From: Flagellimonas amoyensis
GTDB taxonomy: Bacteria > Bacteroidota > Bacteroidia > Flavobacteriales > Flavobacteriaceae
Assembly: GCF_003058265.1 (NCBI RefSeq)
Contig: NZ_QBUK01000008.1
Span: forward strand, 181,887 to 245,886
Direction of reading: 5' to 3'
DNA length: 64,000 nucleotides
Positions 46,420 to 54,994 of the stretch are shown here, piece by piece. The notes under the pieces were generated by a model, which worked only from the letters and a program-made list of their open reading frames with translations, had not been told where the DNA came from and ran no database searches. Position 1 is the stretch's first letter. Every line of letters starts with the position of its first letter. The translations under genes were made by a program, and so were the position numbers.

Positions 46420-48399
46420 TCAGTCAATCTCTTCCAGTATCAACCAACCGATCTGGACAGTATTTCTATCTCCCTGCTCTTTGGTTTGAATCGTCAAGGA
46501 CCTTACATCCTCCGTAATCGCCAGCTCCCCCATATGTTCAAATGTTATATCTTCCGGCTCTTCGGAATGGGCATCAATCCAAGACGTAAGCTGTTGCTGT
46601 CTCCTCCACAAAGAGAACATGCCAGATTCCCTGTCCTTTTTATAGGATAGAAAAACGTTGTATCTACCTGGACGCATTTCATCCAGATCAATTCTAATTT
46701 TACCTTGGACCGTAGAATCGGCGGAGAAAAAGACGCCCAATGGGTTTTGGGAATCGACTTTGATCACAATATGATTCCCGGGGGAATGAACTGAAGTTCC
46801 CGGACCTAAATTAATTTTATAATCCCTTACACCGTAGACGTGTTTTTTGGGAGGTTTGGCATCAAATTTAAAACTGGTGGGGTCCAATAGGTTTTTTGGG
46901 GGGGTATCACCGTAATAGAACACCATGGAGGTATAATCAACAGGTGCTTTATTGCCTTCAGGGCCATGTTCCATGGTAAATTGATAGCTTTTGTCAAAAG
47001 ATACTTTGTCGGACATTAAAAACCGATATCCCCCAGTTCTGACATTGGGCATGCTATATCCCAGACACCCGTGCAAAGGATTGCTGACTCCTGCATCCCA
47101 TCTGTCCAAAACCCAGTACCAACCTCCATTGAAGTAATCTTCAGATCCGGTACCATGTAAACGTAGTTCGCCATCCGTGATCGCCATATCGTCACCCTCA
47201 AAAAATATGGAGGTTCCTTCAACCAAGCCTTGGGCTTGCAAAATCGTTCCCACATGATGTCCCTTACCTTTCTGATCGATCAGTAGGTATGGTTCCCCAA
47301 TCTTGGGTTCTTCCCTGCTCCAAAGCGCATAAAACTTACCTTCTTCCTTTTTATTTCTTTCACCCTCTACATACGTGACCTTAATTTTTCCTGATATGGA
47401 GTTTTTGGCACCTTCACTTGAAATTAGCGTAACGGATAAATTAGAATCGAATGGCATGGGGTAGTAGGAATAATCTGTTCCGTTTACAGAACCCAGCAGC
47501 AGGCCTCTAGCAGATGGGTTACCGAAAAAATATCCGAAATAATCATTGATAGGGCAATAAACGGATGGCAATCCCTCTCCATCCTGGTTGATTTTGAACA
47601 ATATGGAACGGTCCCAATTTTCCTGATTTCTTTGAATTTCAATGCCAACAATTCTGCCCGGGGATTGTAAATCGATAAGTTGTTTGCTTTCTCCAGGTTT
47701 GATCTCAAAATTCTTTTCCAAACTTTTTTGCTGCGGAAAGTTCAACACACGAATTCCCATTTCCGCACTGTCAAAAATTTCCTTGATCTTGTCCATTTCT
47801 GCACGTGCATCCTTTGATAGGTTTAAGTCGAACGTCTTTGTAACATGTTCTTTTTGATAGGTCCTATATTGTATTTGATGAAAACGGATGTCATCACCTT
47901 CATAAACAATTTTCAACGACTTGTTATAGGTAATGGGAAAGTAGTTATAATACCCCCCGATCTCGTTGCCCACTATTGGTCTTTCAAAAGGAAAAACTGT
48001 GCCCGAGAACAGGTCAATAAAAGGGAGGCGTAACCGTGGTTCCTTTTCACCATCAAAATAAAATGAAACCATTTTTGTTGTTGGTGTTGGGGTAAAAATA
48101 CGGGTCACCACTCCCGGGCCTTTCAAATCGGTCAATACCGAGTGTCCATTCTCTTTGCGGATAAAAGAATAGGTTCCATTGAATCCATCGTCATTCCCTC
48201 CCGTTGGGTCATACGAGGATTGCATACCAGATTTTGAATCATATTCGTATTTGGGAAGCAAAGAAATGTCGTGCAACTTTCTAAGTTCATCAGCTACAGT
48301 GTTTACAACGTCCTTTTGGGCATTTAAAAAGTTAACCGATATGATCAGGACAAATAAAGAATTAAAATCCTTTTTAGTAAGCATTTTGGTTATTTCCAT
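46420..48399 (-). CDS. GH172 (DUF2961) family glycoside hydrolase, exported
   Basis: 659 residues with an N-terminal hydrophobic segment (about 10-27) ending N-A-Q, so probably secreted; ATG 48384 is a second possible start. The GH172 core (about 40-430) includes W-D-R-S-I-L-F, G-x-Y-N-Y-F, and the diagnostic G-T-G-S-E-D-Y-F-N-G-G-W-Y. GH172 enzymes use a Glu pair and cleave or synthesise fructofuranosyl/arabinofuranosyl links. C-terminal about 200 residues form a second beta-sandwich. It stands alone, without a SusCD or other CAZyme neighbour. Confidence 0.85.
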   Translation of the reverse strand: MEITKMLTKKDFNSLFVLIISVNFLNAQKDVVNTVADELRKLHDISLLPKYEYDSKSGMQSSYDPTGGNDDGFNGTYSFIRKENGHSVLTDLKGPGVVTRIFTPTPTTKMVSFYFDGEKEPRLRLPFIDLFSGTVFPFERPIVGNEIGGYYNYFPITYNKSLKIVYEGDDIRFHQIQYRTYQKEHVTKTFDLNLSKDARAEMDKIKEIFDSAEMGIRVLNFPQQKSLEKNFEIKPGESKQLIDLQSPGRIVGIEIQRNQENWDRSILFKINQDGEGLPSVYCPINDYFGYFFGNPSARGLLLGSVNGTDYSYYPMPFDSNLSVTLISSEGAKNSISGKIKVTYVEGERNKKEEGKFYALWSREEPKIGEPYLLIDQKGKGHHVGTILQAQGLVEGTSIFFEGDDMAITDGELRLHGTGSEDYFNGGWYWVLDRWDAGVSNPLHGCLGYSMPNVRTGGYRFLMSDKVSFDKSYQFTMEHGPEGNKAPVDYTSMVFYYGDTPPKNLLDPTSFKFDAKPPKKHVYGVRDYKINLGPGTSVHSPGNHIVIKVDSQNPLGVFFSADSTVQGKIRIDLDEMRPGRYNVFLSYKKDRESGMFSLWRRQQQLTSWIDAHSEEPEDITFEHMGELAITEDVRSLTIQTKEQGDRNTVQIGWLILEEID

Positions 48400-48480
48400 T
48401 TAAAAAGTCATTTTGTCGAGTTGACACATATTCCAATAATTCAAACAAAGGTTTTGTTTGTTTAATTTAAATAAAAATAT

Positions 48481-48511
48481 ATTAAATGAAAGAATAATTC
48501 TTTCATTTAAT
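48481..48511. repeat. 31-bp perfect palindrome upstream of GH172
   Basis: ATTAAATGAAAGAAT, one base, then its exact reverse complement. It lies 82-112 bp upstream of the GH172 start. Candidate operator or cruciform; composed mostly of A/T. Confidence 0.5.
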
Positions 48512-48796
48512 TAAAAAAATCATCTTATAGTTAAAGTTCTTTTAGAATAGAAAAGGTTTGGGCTTGATAAAGAACTTTGGTTTGTCATTTTGTGCTGATT
48601 GAGAATTTGACCCAGACTCAACTTTTTAGATTAAGTAACCTGAAAAACAATAGATTAATTTTTCCATTAAATCTATATATCTACTTTACATCAAGTGCAA
48701 TTTGTAATCAAAATTCAAAAATTGCAGTTAATTGATAATCAGAATCATAAAAATAAAAGCCAATGCTCAATAGTTGGCTAGGGAGTAAAACAAAAA

Positions 48797-48831
48797 AAGC
48801 GCAAAAAAATTGATGATCAATTTTTGCGCTT
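48797..48831. terminator. AAGCGCAAAAA hairpin at the island's left flank
   Basis: AAGCGCAAAAA...ATTGAT / ATCAATTTTTGCGCTT with one bulge and a near-zero loop; A/T-flanked on both sides, so usable as a terminator in either direction. Directly followed by the tRNA-like remnant. Confidence 0.5.
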
Positions 48832-49190
48832 AGATATTCGTGATCGCGGAAGGATTTGAACTCCATTCGCTAACCCTTATTTTTACTGGCTTTTACCTTG
48901 CTGATGTTTTGTTACTAACCGAATTACAGACCACTATAAGCAATCCACTTTCGTAAATAACAAATCTAATCATAAAATATTAAAAGAAATATTTATCAAG
49001 AGTTTCTTAAAAAAGGATTCAAGAGATTTATTGCATATAAGATACTCTCAAATACATAAATTGCCATTTAAAAACAGTAAAGTTATTACGTAATGTCAAC
49101 CCTTTCCTCAAATGCGCTGTGACTCCATGTTTTTTTAAGTTCCTATTCCACCCTGCTTGCTGATTGATCAACAATCAGAAAAAAGTTTGT

Positions 49191-49234
49191 GTAACATACG
49201 TTACTGCCGCCACCATAACAATAGATTAATTTTA
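49191..49234 (+). promoter_or_regulatory. Operator GTAACATACGTTAC and -7 box of the peroxiredoxin operon
   Basis: 14-bp palindrome at 49191-49204 and TAATTTTA (-7-like) at 49227-49234. Centre of palindrome to first T of the -7 box is 29.5 bp, identical to three other promoters in the island. Predicted start about 49239, ATG at 49274. Confidence 0.75.
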
Positions 49235-49273
49235 TCAGGTAAAATAATTACAATAAATTATACTTATATTATT

Positions 49274-49939
49274 ATGGAAAACTCTTATGTAGAAAAAGAA
49301 AAAGTAAATCAGATGCCACGGATTGGGGATTTTGCACCCGATTTTGAAGCCGTGACCACAAAAGGTAAGATCAAGTTCTCGGAATTTGCCAAGGATAAAT
49401 GGACCGTAATGTTCTCCCACCCCGCAGATTTTACACCTGTATGCACTACCGAAATGAGCGGCTTTGCACAAAGAAAACCTGAATTCGAGGCTTTGAACAC
49501 CGAGCTTCTTGGTTTAAGTATCGACAGTATCCACGCCCATTTGGGTTGGGTGCATAGCGTTAAGGAAAACACGGGGGTTTATTTTGATTTTCCGATTATT
49601 GCTGATTTGGACATGAAGGTTTCTAAATTATACGGAATGCTTCAGCCCAACGAGAGCGAAACTGCCGCGGTGAGGGCAGTATTCTTTATCGACCCATCCA
49701 AAAAGATTAGATTGATCATGTACTATCCATTGAACGTTGGTCGTAACATGGACGAAATTCTCAGAGCTTTGGAGGCCCTTCAAACTTCTGATGAGCATAA
49801 AGTCGCTATGCCATTGGATTGGAAAAAAGGAGACAAGGTAATTGTGGGCGCTCCAAAAACCTTGGATGAACTGAATGCGCGTTTGGCAGATGATTCCTTG
49901 GAAAAAGTGGATTGGTACTTGGCTAAAAAAACAATTTAA
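49274..49939 (+). CDS. 1-Cys peroxiredoxin (Prx6 class)
   Basis: 221 residues from ATG 49274 (the frame is open earlier but across the operator). Peroxidatic Cys57 in P-V-C-T-T-E, preceded by H-P-A-D-F-T; conserved Arg in A-A-V-R-A-V-F. No other Cys in the protein, so a 1-Cys enzyme needing an external thiol or persulfide reductant. It reduces H2O2, alkyl peroxides and probably persulfides. First gene of a seven-gene operon and the gene served by operator 1. Confidence 0.95.
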   Translation: MENSYVEKEKVNQMPRIGDFAPDFEAVTTKGKIKFSEFAKDKWTVMFSHPADFTPVCTTEMSGFAQRKPEFEALNTELLGLSIDSIHAHLGWVHSVKENTGVYFDFPIIADLDMKVSKLYGMLQPNESETAAVRAVFFIDPSKKIRLIMYYPLNVGRNMDEILRALEALQTSDEHKVAMPLDWKKGDKVIVGAPKTLDELNARLADDSLEKVDWYLAKKTI

Positions 49940-49992
49940 TAACTTTCATCATGGGCATCTTGCTTTTAAGGTGCCCTTTAAAACATTATTCT

Positions 49993-51321
49993 ATGGAAAT
50001 AAAACAGTTTGAATACAAACCCTTGGCCCACTATTCTTATGCCATCGTGGACAATGGTGAAATGGCCGTTATAGATCCTGAAAGAAATCCGATGCAGTAT
50101 TATGCTTTTGCGAAGGATCATGATGCCAAAATAACCGCGGTTATAGAAACCCATCCACATGCCGATTTTGTGAGTTCCCATTTACAAATACATAACGAAA
50201 CAGGAGCCCCTATTTATCACAGTAAAGATTTGGGTGCCGACTATGAATATGAACCTTTTGATGAAGGCCAAAGCATTATGGTAGGTAATATCAAAATCTC
50301 GGCCTTGAATACCCCAGGGCACTCTCCTGACAGCATTACCATTGTTGCGGAAAAAGATGGAAAAACCGCACTATTTACTGGTGACACCCTTTTTATTGGG
50401 GATGTGGGAAGACCAGATTTACGCGAAAAAGCAGGTAATATGACCGCGAAGCGTCAAGAACTGGCCGAAATGATGTACGATACCATCCAAAATAAATTCA
50501 AGGACTTACCCGATGAAGCCTTGGTATACCCTGCCCATGGCGCGGGATCCTTGTGCGGAAAAAACCTTAGCTCCGACAACAGCAGCACCCTAGTCAATGA
50601 AAGAATGGGCAACTGGGCATTTAAACCACAATCGAAAGAAGAATTTGTTCATACCATTTTGGACAGTCAGCCCTTTATCCCATCCTATTTTGGGTTCAAT
50701 GTGGACACCAACAGACAAGGCCCTGAAAATCTGAGAACCTCCCTAGCCAAAATACCCCTTCGATTAAATACCGATACAGATGGCTTAATTGTGGATGTCA
50801 GGGATGAATCCGAATTTAAAAAAGGCCACCTGCAGGGAAGCATCAACATTATGGCGGTTTCCGAAAATGATAAATTTGAAACGTGGTTGGGCTCAATCGT
50901 AGCACCAAAAGAGCCGTTTCATTTGGTTATCGGAAATCCAAAGGATTTATCTAATATCTTGGAAAGAGTATCCAAGATTGGTTACGAAACACAATTACAA
51001 TCCATCATTACATTGGGCAAGGAACATTTGGTAAAAAGCGCCATTTTGAATCTGGAGGATTTTCAAAACAACCCAACTAATTATACTATTGTTGACATTA
51101 GAAACCAAAGTGAGTTAAATGATGGAAAGTTTTTTGAGCAGTCAATTGCACATCCTTTGAACGAATTGAGGGATACGATGAATGAAATACCTACAAATAA
51201 GCCCATTGTGGTACATTGCGCCGGAGGCTATCGTAGTGCGGCGGGAAGTAGTATCCTTGAGAAAAAATTGGATGATGTTAAGGTGTATGATTTAAGTGAA
51301 CATGTAAACGACTTTAAGTAA
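49993..51321 (+). CDS. Persulfide dioxygenase-rhodanese fusion (CstB/PRF type)
   Basis: 442 residues from ATG 49993. Metallo-beta-lactamase domain (1-250) with the ETHE1-type iron site T-H-P-H-A-D (His54, His56, Asp58), His110 (P-G-H-S), Asp131 (T-G-D-T) and His182 (A-H-G-A-G-S-L-C-G-K), and G-R-P-D-L. Then two rhodanese modules: about 262-350, lacking Cys (pseudo-rhodanese), and about 358-442 with the active Cys409 loop H-C-A-G-G-Y-R-S. The dioxygenase oxidises glutathione or low-molecular-weight persulfide to sulfite, and the rhodanese part converts sulfite and persulfide to thiosulfate, as in CstB. It is 53 bp after the peroxiredoxin. Confidence 0.92.
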   Translation: MEIKQFEYKPLAHYSYAIVDNGEMAVIDPERNPMQYYAFAKDHDAKITAVIETHPHADFVSSHLQIHNETGAPIYHSKDLGADYEYEPFDEGQSIMVGNIKISALNTPGHSPDSITIVAEKDGKTALFTGDTLFIGDVGRPDLREKAGNMTAKRQELAEMMYDTIQNKFKDLPDEALVYPAHGAGSLCGKNLSSDNSSTLVNERMGNWAFKPQSKEEFVHTILDSQPFIPSYFGFNVDTNRQGPENLRTSLAKIPLRLNTDTDGLIVDVRDESEFKKGHLQGSINIMAVSENDKFETWLGSIVAPKEPFHLVIGNPKDLSNILERVSKIGYETQLQSIITLGKEHLVKSAILNLEDFQNNPTNYTIVDIRNQSELNDGKFFEQSIAHPLNELRDTMNEIPTNKPIVVHCAGGYRSAAGSSILEKKLDDVKVYDLSEHVNDFK

Positions 51322-51327
51322 TAAGTT

Positions 51328-51807
51328 ATGGGAAATAAAAACACCAATAATATTGGTCTTAACATAGAAAAGTCAAAAAAAGTTGCTGATAATTTGAATG
51401 ATTTACTTTCAAATTATCAGCAGTTTTATATGAACCTTCGGGGTTTTCATTGGAATATCAAAGGAAAAAAGTTTTTTGAGTTACATCTCAAATTCGAAGA
51501 GCTTTACAATGATGCTTTGTTAAAAGTAGATGAAATTGCCGAACGCGTCCTTACCTTGAGCGAAACACCTATTCATTCGTTTAAAAAATATCTTGAAATT
51601 TCAGAAATAGAATCTGTTGAAAATGTTTCCGATGGTGAACAGGCAATTGATAAGGTTCTCGAGGCCTTAAAAGTCTTGCTGGCAAAAGAACGAATTATAT
51701 TAAATCTGGCTTCTGAAGCAAATGACGAAGGTACTGTTGCTTTGATGAGCGATTATATAGTGCAGCAAGAAAAATTGATTTGGATGCTATCATCTTTCTT
51801 AGATTAA
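51328..51807 (+). CDS. dps: Dps/ferritin-like DNA-protection protein
   Basis: 159 residues. Inter-subunit ferroxidase ligands appear with canonical spacing: His41, His53, Asp68, Glu72 (F-H-W-N-I-K-G..., then H, then K-V-D-E-I-A-E). The dodecamer sequesters Fe2+ and uses H2O2 as oxidant, protecting DNA from Fenton chemistry. Starts 6 bp after the dioxygenase gene in the sulfide operon, a sensible partner because sulfide mobilises iron. Confidence 0.93.
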   Translation: MGNKNTNNIGLNIEKSKKVADNLNDLLSNYQQFYMNLRGFHWNIKGKKFFELHLKFEELYNDALLKVDEIAERVLTLSETPIHSFKKYLEISEIESVENVSDGEQAIDKVLEALKVLLAKERIILNLASEANDEGTVALMSDYIVQQEKLIWMLSSFLD

Positions 51808-51815
51808 AAAACTAG

Positions 51816-52267
51816 TTGATAAGGAATAAGCCGTCATACAAAGACTATATCTACGTAGTAATACAGCTATCATTGTTCATTATATATTTCTTATCAATAG
51901 AAATACTTTCAATACCCTTTCCCGAATGGCTTAGCTATTCGGTATGGTTGTTGTGGGGCTGGGTGTAGTTTTGGGTTTGGTAGCCTTGCTGCAAATCAAC
52001 AGGAAGCTGTCCCCATTTCCCACCCCAGTAGCCAACGGTGCATTGATTACTAATGGTGCTTTCGCAGTAGCAAGACATCCTATTTATACCGCTTTGATTT
52101 CGTCTGGTCTGGGTTATGCACTATATCGGGTATCATTGTTTAAAATGTTGACTGTATTATTGTTGAGTATCTTGTTCTATTTCAAATCGAAATATGAAGA
52201 ACAGCTGCTTTTACAAAAATTTCCTAGTTATCAGGAGTATAATGAACGGACGAGAAGTTTTATTTAG
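51816..52267 (+). pseudogene. Frameshifted isoprenylcysteine-methyltransferase-like membrane protein
   Basis: A TTG at 51816 (8 bp after dps) opens frame A, giving membrane helices L-S-L-F-I-I-Y-F and W-L-S-Y-S-V-W-L-L-W, which stops at a TAG near 51965. The family C-terminus (R-H-P-I-Y-T-A-L, K-Y-E-E-Q-L-L-L-Q-K-F-P-S-Y-Q-E-Y-N-E-R) continues in frame B from about 51944. A one-base indel near 51944-51960 explains it: a disabled gene, programmed shift or read error. Intact length would be about 150 residues. ICMT-like enzymes methylate thiols or carboxylates; the family includes the MddA methanethiol S-methyltransferases. Confidence 0.7.
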
Positions 52268-52281
52268 CCAATCAGCATAAG

Positions 52282-53595
52282 GTGCCAAAACAGTTCCAAA
52301 CCTATAAAATCACAACAATTACAGGGCTTGCCTTGGTGGTTGCGAATATGATTGGAACAGGTGCATTTACCAGTTTGGGCTTTCAACTGAAAGACTTAAG
52401 TAATCCTACCTTAGTATTGATGCTTTGGGTATTGGGTGGCGTGATTGCATTATCTGGTGCGTTTAGCTATGCGGAAATTGGTACCCATATCACACGTTCG
52501 GGTGGCGAATATGCATTTTTGACCAAATTGTTCCATCCACTTATCGGGTATTTATCGGGTTGGATTTCCATAACCGTTGGATTCGCAGCACCGATTGCCT
52601 TATCGGCAATGGCTTTTGTGGTGTATTTCCCACTTCTTGATTTGAACCCTAAATGGACCAGTATCGCCGTCGTGGCGATTATTAGCTATATTCACTCCAA
52701 AAATTTAAAGGTAAGCTCAAAGTTTCAAATTGTGAGTACCTTCTTCAAAGTGGTTTTGATAATTGCGCTCATCGGCATTGGCGCTTGGTTGGAACCAACT
52801 TTTGATAATTCTGGATTTTTAACGAATTCCGATTATTCAAACCTCATTTCACCAGCGTTTGCCGTAGCCCTTATTTATGTCAGTTATTCCTATTCGGGCT
52901 GGAATGCCGCTGCTTATATCACAGAAGAATTCAAAAACCCCAAAAAGTCTTTGCCCATTGCATTAATAGGTGGCACCCTGTTGGTAACATTATTGTACAC
53001 CTTACTGCAATATGTTTTCCTAAAACACGTACCCATTCCAGAATTAAAAGGGCAACTGGACGTAGGAACCATAGCAATGAACAAAATGCTCGGTACTGGT
53101 GTTGGAAAAGTATTTGGGCTGGCCATTTCATTGCTATTAGTGTCAGGTATAAGCGCAATGGTGTGGGTAGGTTCAAGGGTAACGTCTAGCATTGCGAAAG
53201 ACCATACGTTTTGGAAGTATTTCAAAATCAAAAAAAGCAACATTCCGCAAAGAGCTTTATGGTTGCAATTTGCCATAAGTGCGCTTTTGATTCTAACAGG
53301 AACTTTTGAGCAGATATTGATTTACTGCGGTATCCTGTTGACCATATCGTCTATGGCAACTGTAATAGGAATTTTTAAATTACGGCATCAGCATAAAAAT
53401 TCGCAAACCGACAACTACAAAAGTCCTTTATTTCCGCTTTTTCAGCTCATATTCATAGTTTTATCTCTATGGATGATTGTCTATGCATTTATGAACAGTC
53501 CCTTTGAAATATTAGTGGGTTTCGGTAATATCCTGTTGGGATTGGCAACCTATGTAATAAGCATTAAAATGAACAATAACTTAAAAACTAAATAA
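52282..53595 (+). CDS. APC superfamily amino-acid permease
   Basis: 437 residues from GTG 52282. Twelve predicted membrane helices; APC signature G-T-G-A-F near helix 1 and G-G-E-Y-A-F-L near helix 3. Substrate unknown; the operon context suggests an amine, amino acid or sulfur compound. It sits 14 bp after the frameshifted gene and 1 bp before the lipoprotein methyltransferase. Confidence 0.88.
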   Translation: MPKQFQTYKITTITGLALVVANMIGTGAFTSLGFQLKDLSNPTLVLMLWVLGGVIALSGAFSYAEIGTHITRSGGEYAFLTKLFHPLIGYLSGWISITVGFAAPIALSAMAFVVYFPLLDLNPKWTSIAVVAIISYIHSKNLKVSSKFQIVSTFFKVVLIIALIGIGAWLEPTFDNSGFLTNSDYSNLISPAFAVALIYVSYSYSGWNAAAYITEEFKNPKKSLPIALIGGTLLVTLLYTLLQYVFLKHVPIPELKGQLDVGTIAMNKMLGTGVGKVFGLAISLLLVSGISAMVWVGSRVTSSIAKDHTFWKYFKIKKSNIPQRALWLQFAISALLILTGTFEQILIYCGILLTISSMATVIGIFKLRHQHKNSQTDNYKSPLFPLFQLIFIVLSLWMIVYAFMNSPFEILVGFGNILLGLATYVISIKMNNNLKTK

Positions 53596-53596
53596 A

Positions 53597-54319
53597 ATGA
53601 AAACAAAACATTTTTTACTCGCCACAAGCTTGCTATTGTCACTTTCAGCTTGTAAGCAACAGAACAAGAAGAGTAACAACCACGATGCCGAACAGACTAT
53701 GGAACACGACGGAAAACACCATTCACAAGACAGTACCAAAACCGCTAATGATTATATGCACCAATCAAAAACCGAAGATTTGATAAAGCGATTTGAATCG
53801 CCAGAGCGTGATGCCTACCAAAAGCCTGAAGTAGTTCTCGAATATCTGGGCGATTTGGAAGGTAAAAAGATTATGGATATAGGTGCAGGTTCAGGATATT
53901 TTTCGGTAAAACTGGCTGAAAAAGGCGCACAAGTCATCGCTGCTGATGTTGATGATGAATTCCAAGCAGCCCTGCAAAAACGTATCGAAGATAATAATCT
54001 CAAAAATATAGAGCTCCGTAAAATCCCTTATGATTGTCCAGATTTGACAGATAATGAAGTTGATATGGTTATGATTGTAAACACCTACCATCACATTGAA
54101 AATAGAAGTGACTACTTTAAAAAAGTTAAAAAAGGAATTAAACCTGAAGGCGAATTAGTAGTTATCGATTACTTTAAAAAGGAACTGCCCGTAGGACCGC
54201 CAGTCAATCATAAAATTGATTTGGAAACAGTAAAAAAAGAACTAAAAGAAGCAGGCTATGCACAATTTGATATCAATACGGATTTATTGCCGTATCAATT
54301 CATTATCAGAGCAAAGTAA
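53597..54319 (+). CDS. Lipoprotein-type class I SAM-dependent methyltransferase
   Basis: 240 residues. Strong lipoprotein signal with Cys19 (L-S-A-C) and a His/Lys/Gln-rich linker (about 20-60), followed by a complete Rossmann methyltransferase domain: motif I I-M-D-I-G-A-G-S-G-Y-F, acidic loop A-A-D-V-D-D, T-Y-H-H-I and P-x-G-x-L-V-V-I-D. The domain would be exported, where SAM is not known to be available, so either SAM is supplied, the protein is retained, or it acts as a binder. Substrate unknown. Confidence 0.82.
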   Translation: MKTKHFLLATSLLLSLSACKQQNKKSNNHDAEQTMEHDGKHHSQDSTKTANDYMHQSKTEDLIKRFESPERDAYQKPEVVLEYLGDLEGKKIMDIGAGSGYFSVKLAEKGAQVIAADVDDEFQAALQKRIEDNNLKNIELRKIPYDCPDLTDNEVDMVMIVNTYHHIENRSDYFKKVKKGIKPEGELVVIDYFKKELPVGPPVNHKIDLETVKKELKEAGYAQFDINTDLLPYQFIIRAK

Positions 54320-54322
54320 TAG

Positions 54323-54922
54323 ATGGAATATCCAGCAGATTTTTGGAACGAACGCTACGGCGAAGAAGAATATGTTTATGGCATACAGCCAAATGAATTT
54401 TTTAAAGAACAGATTAATAAATTAAAACCTGGAAAGATTCTCTTACCCGCCGAGGGTGAAGGTCGCAATGCAATATACGCTGCTTCACTAGGATGGGACG
54501 TAGTTGCCTTTGACATTAGTGAAAAAGGAAGAGAAAAAGCATTAGGTTTGGCAGCTGACAAGCAAGTTAAGATCTACTACAGCATTTCAGACGTTTTAGA
54601 ATTTCATAGTGATTCTCAGTTTGATGCTATGGGCTTGTGTTATGCTCATTTCCCAGCAGAAATACGAAAACAAGCGCATCTACATTTGATGCAGTTTTTA
54701 AAGCCAGATGGCATTGTGATTTTTGAAGCGTTTGCTAAAGCCCAAATGGGAAAAGCTTCCGGAGGCCCAAAAAACAAAGAAATGTTATTTTCTATTGAGG
54801 AAGTGAAAACAGAATTCCCAGACCTCGATTTTAAACTATTAAAAGAAAAAACCATTGAGCTTTCTGAGGGGAATTATCATAAAGGTAAAGCCGAAGTAAT
54901 TCAGTTTATGGGAGTAAAATAA
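54323..54922 (+). CDS. Class I SAM methyltransferase, TehB/TPMT-like
   Basis: 199 residues, starting F-W-N-E-R-Y-G-E-E-E-Y-V-Y-G, the opening of tellurite-resistance/thiopurine-type methyltransferases; SAM motif I is L-L-P-A-E-G-E-G-R-N-A rather than G-x-G-x-G, as in that group. Cytosolic. Likely S-methylates a toxic thiol, sulfide or chalcogen; specificity is not determinable. Last gene of the operon, 3 bp after the exported methyltransferase, followed by a terminator. Confidence 0.83.
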   Translation: MEYPADFWNERYGEEEYVYGIQPNEFFKEQINKLKPGKILLPAEGEGRNAIYAASLGWDVVAFDISEKGREKALGLAADKQVKIYYSISDVLEFHSDSQFDAMGLCYAHFPAEIRKQAHLHLMQFLKPDGIVIFEAFAKAQMGKASGGPKNKEMLFSIEEVKTEFPDLDFKLLKEKTIELSEGNYHKGKAEVIQFMGVK

Positions 54923-54946
54923 AAATTGTTACCCGCTAGAAAGAAT

Positions 54947-54982
54947 AAAACCGCTTTGTGCCCAGATACAAATGCGGTTTTT
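54947..54982. terminator. Terminator of the sulfide/peroxiredoxin operon
   Basis: AAAACCGCTTTGT / ACAAATGCGGTTTT stem with one bulge and a T-rich tail (TTTCTTTTTTTT). It lies between convergent units A and B. Confidence 0.8.
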
Positions 54983-54994
54983 TCTTTTTTTTAA

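Larger units (their letters stand above)
48400..49190. other. AT-rich spacer with hairpin and tRNA-like 3' end
   Basis: About 790 bp with no supportable ORF. It contains a 31-bp palindrome (48481-48511), a terminator-like hairpin (48797-48831) and a short segment resembling a tRNA T-arm/acceptor end (about 48840-48878). It is the left flank of the sulfide island. Confidence 0.55.

Noticed and set aside
45907..46427. Two short minus-strand frames in the kinase/GH172 spacer
   Set aside because: No recognisable motif, low-complexity Cys/Leu stretches, and the second overlaps the GH172 gene.
52984..52998. GTAACATTATTGTAC inside the permease gene
   Set aside because: Only one good half-site, inside coding sequence and no -7 box at the required distance.
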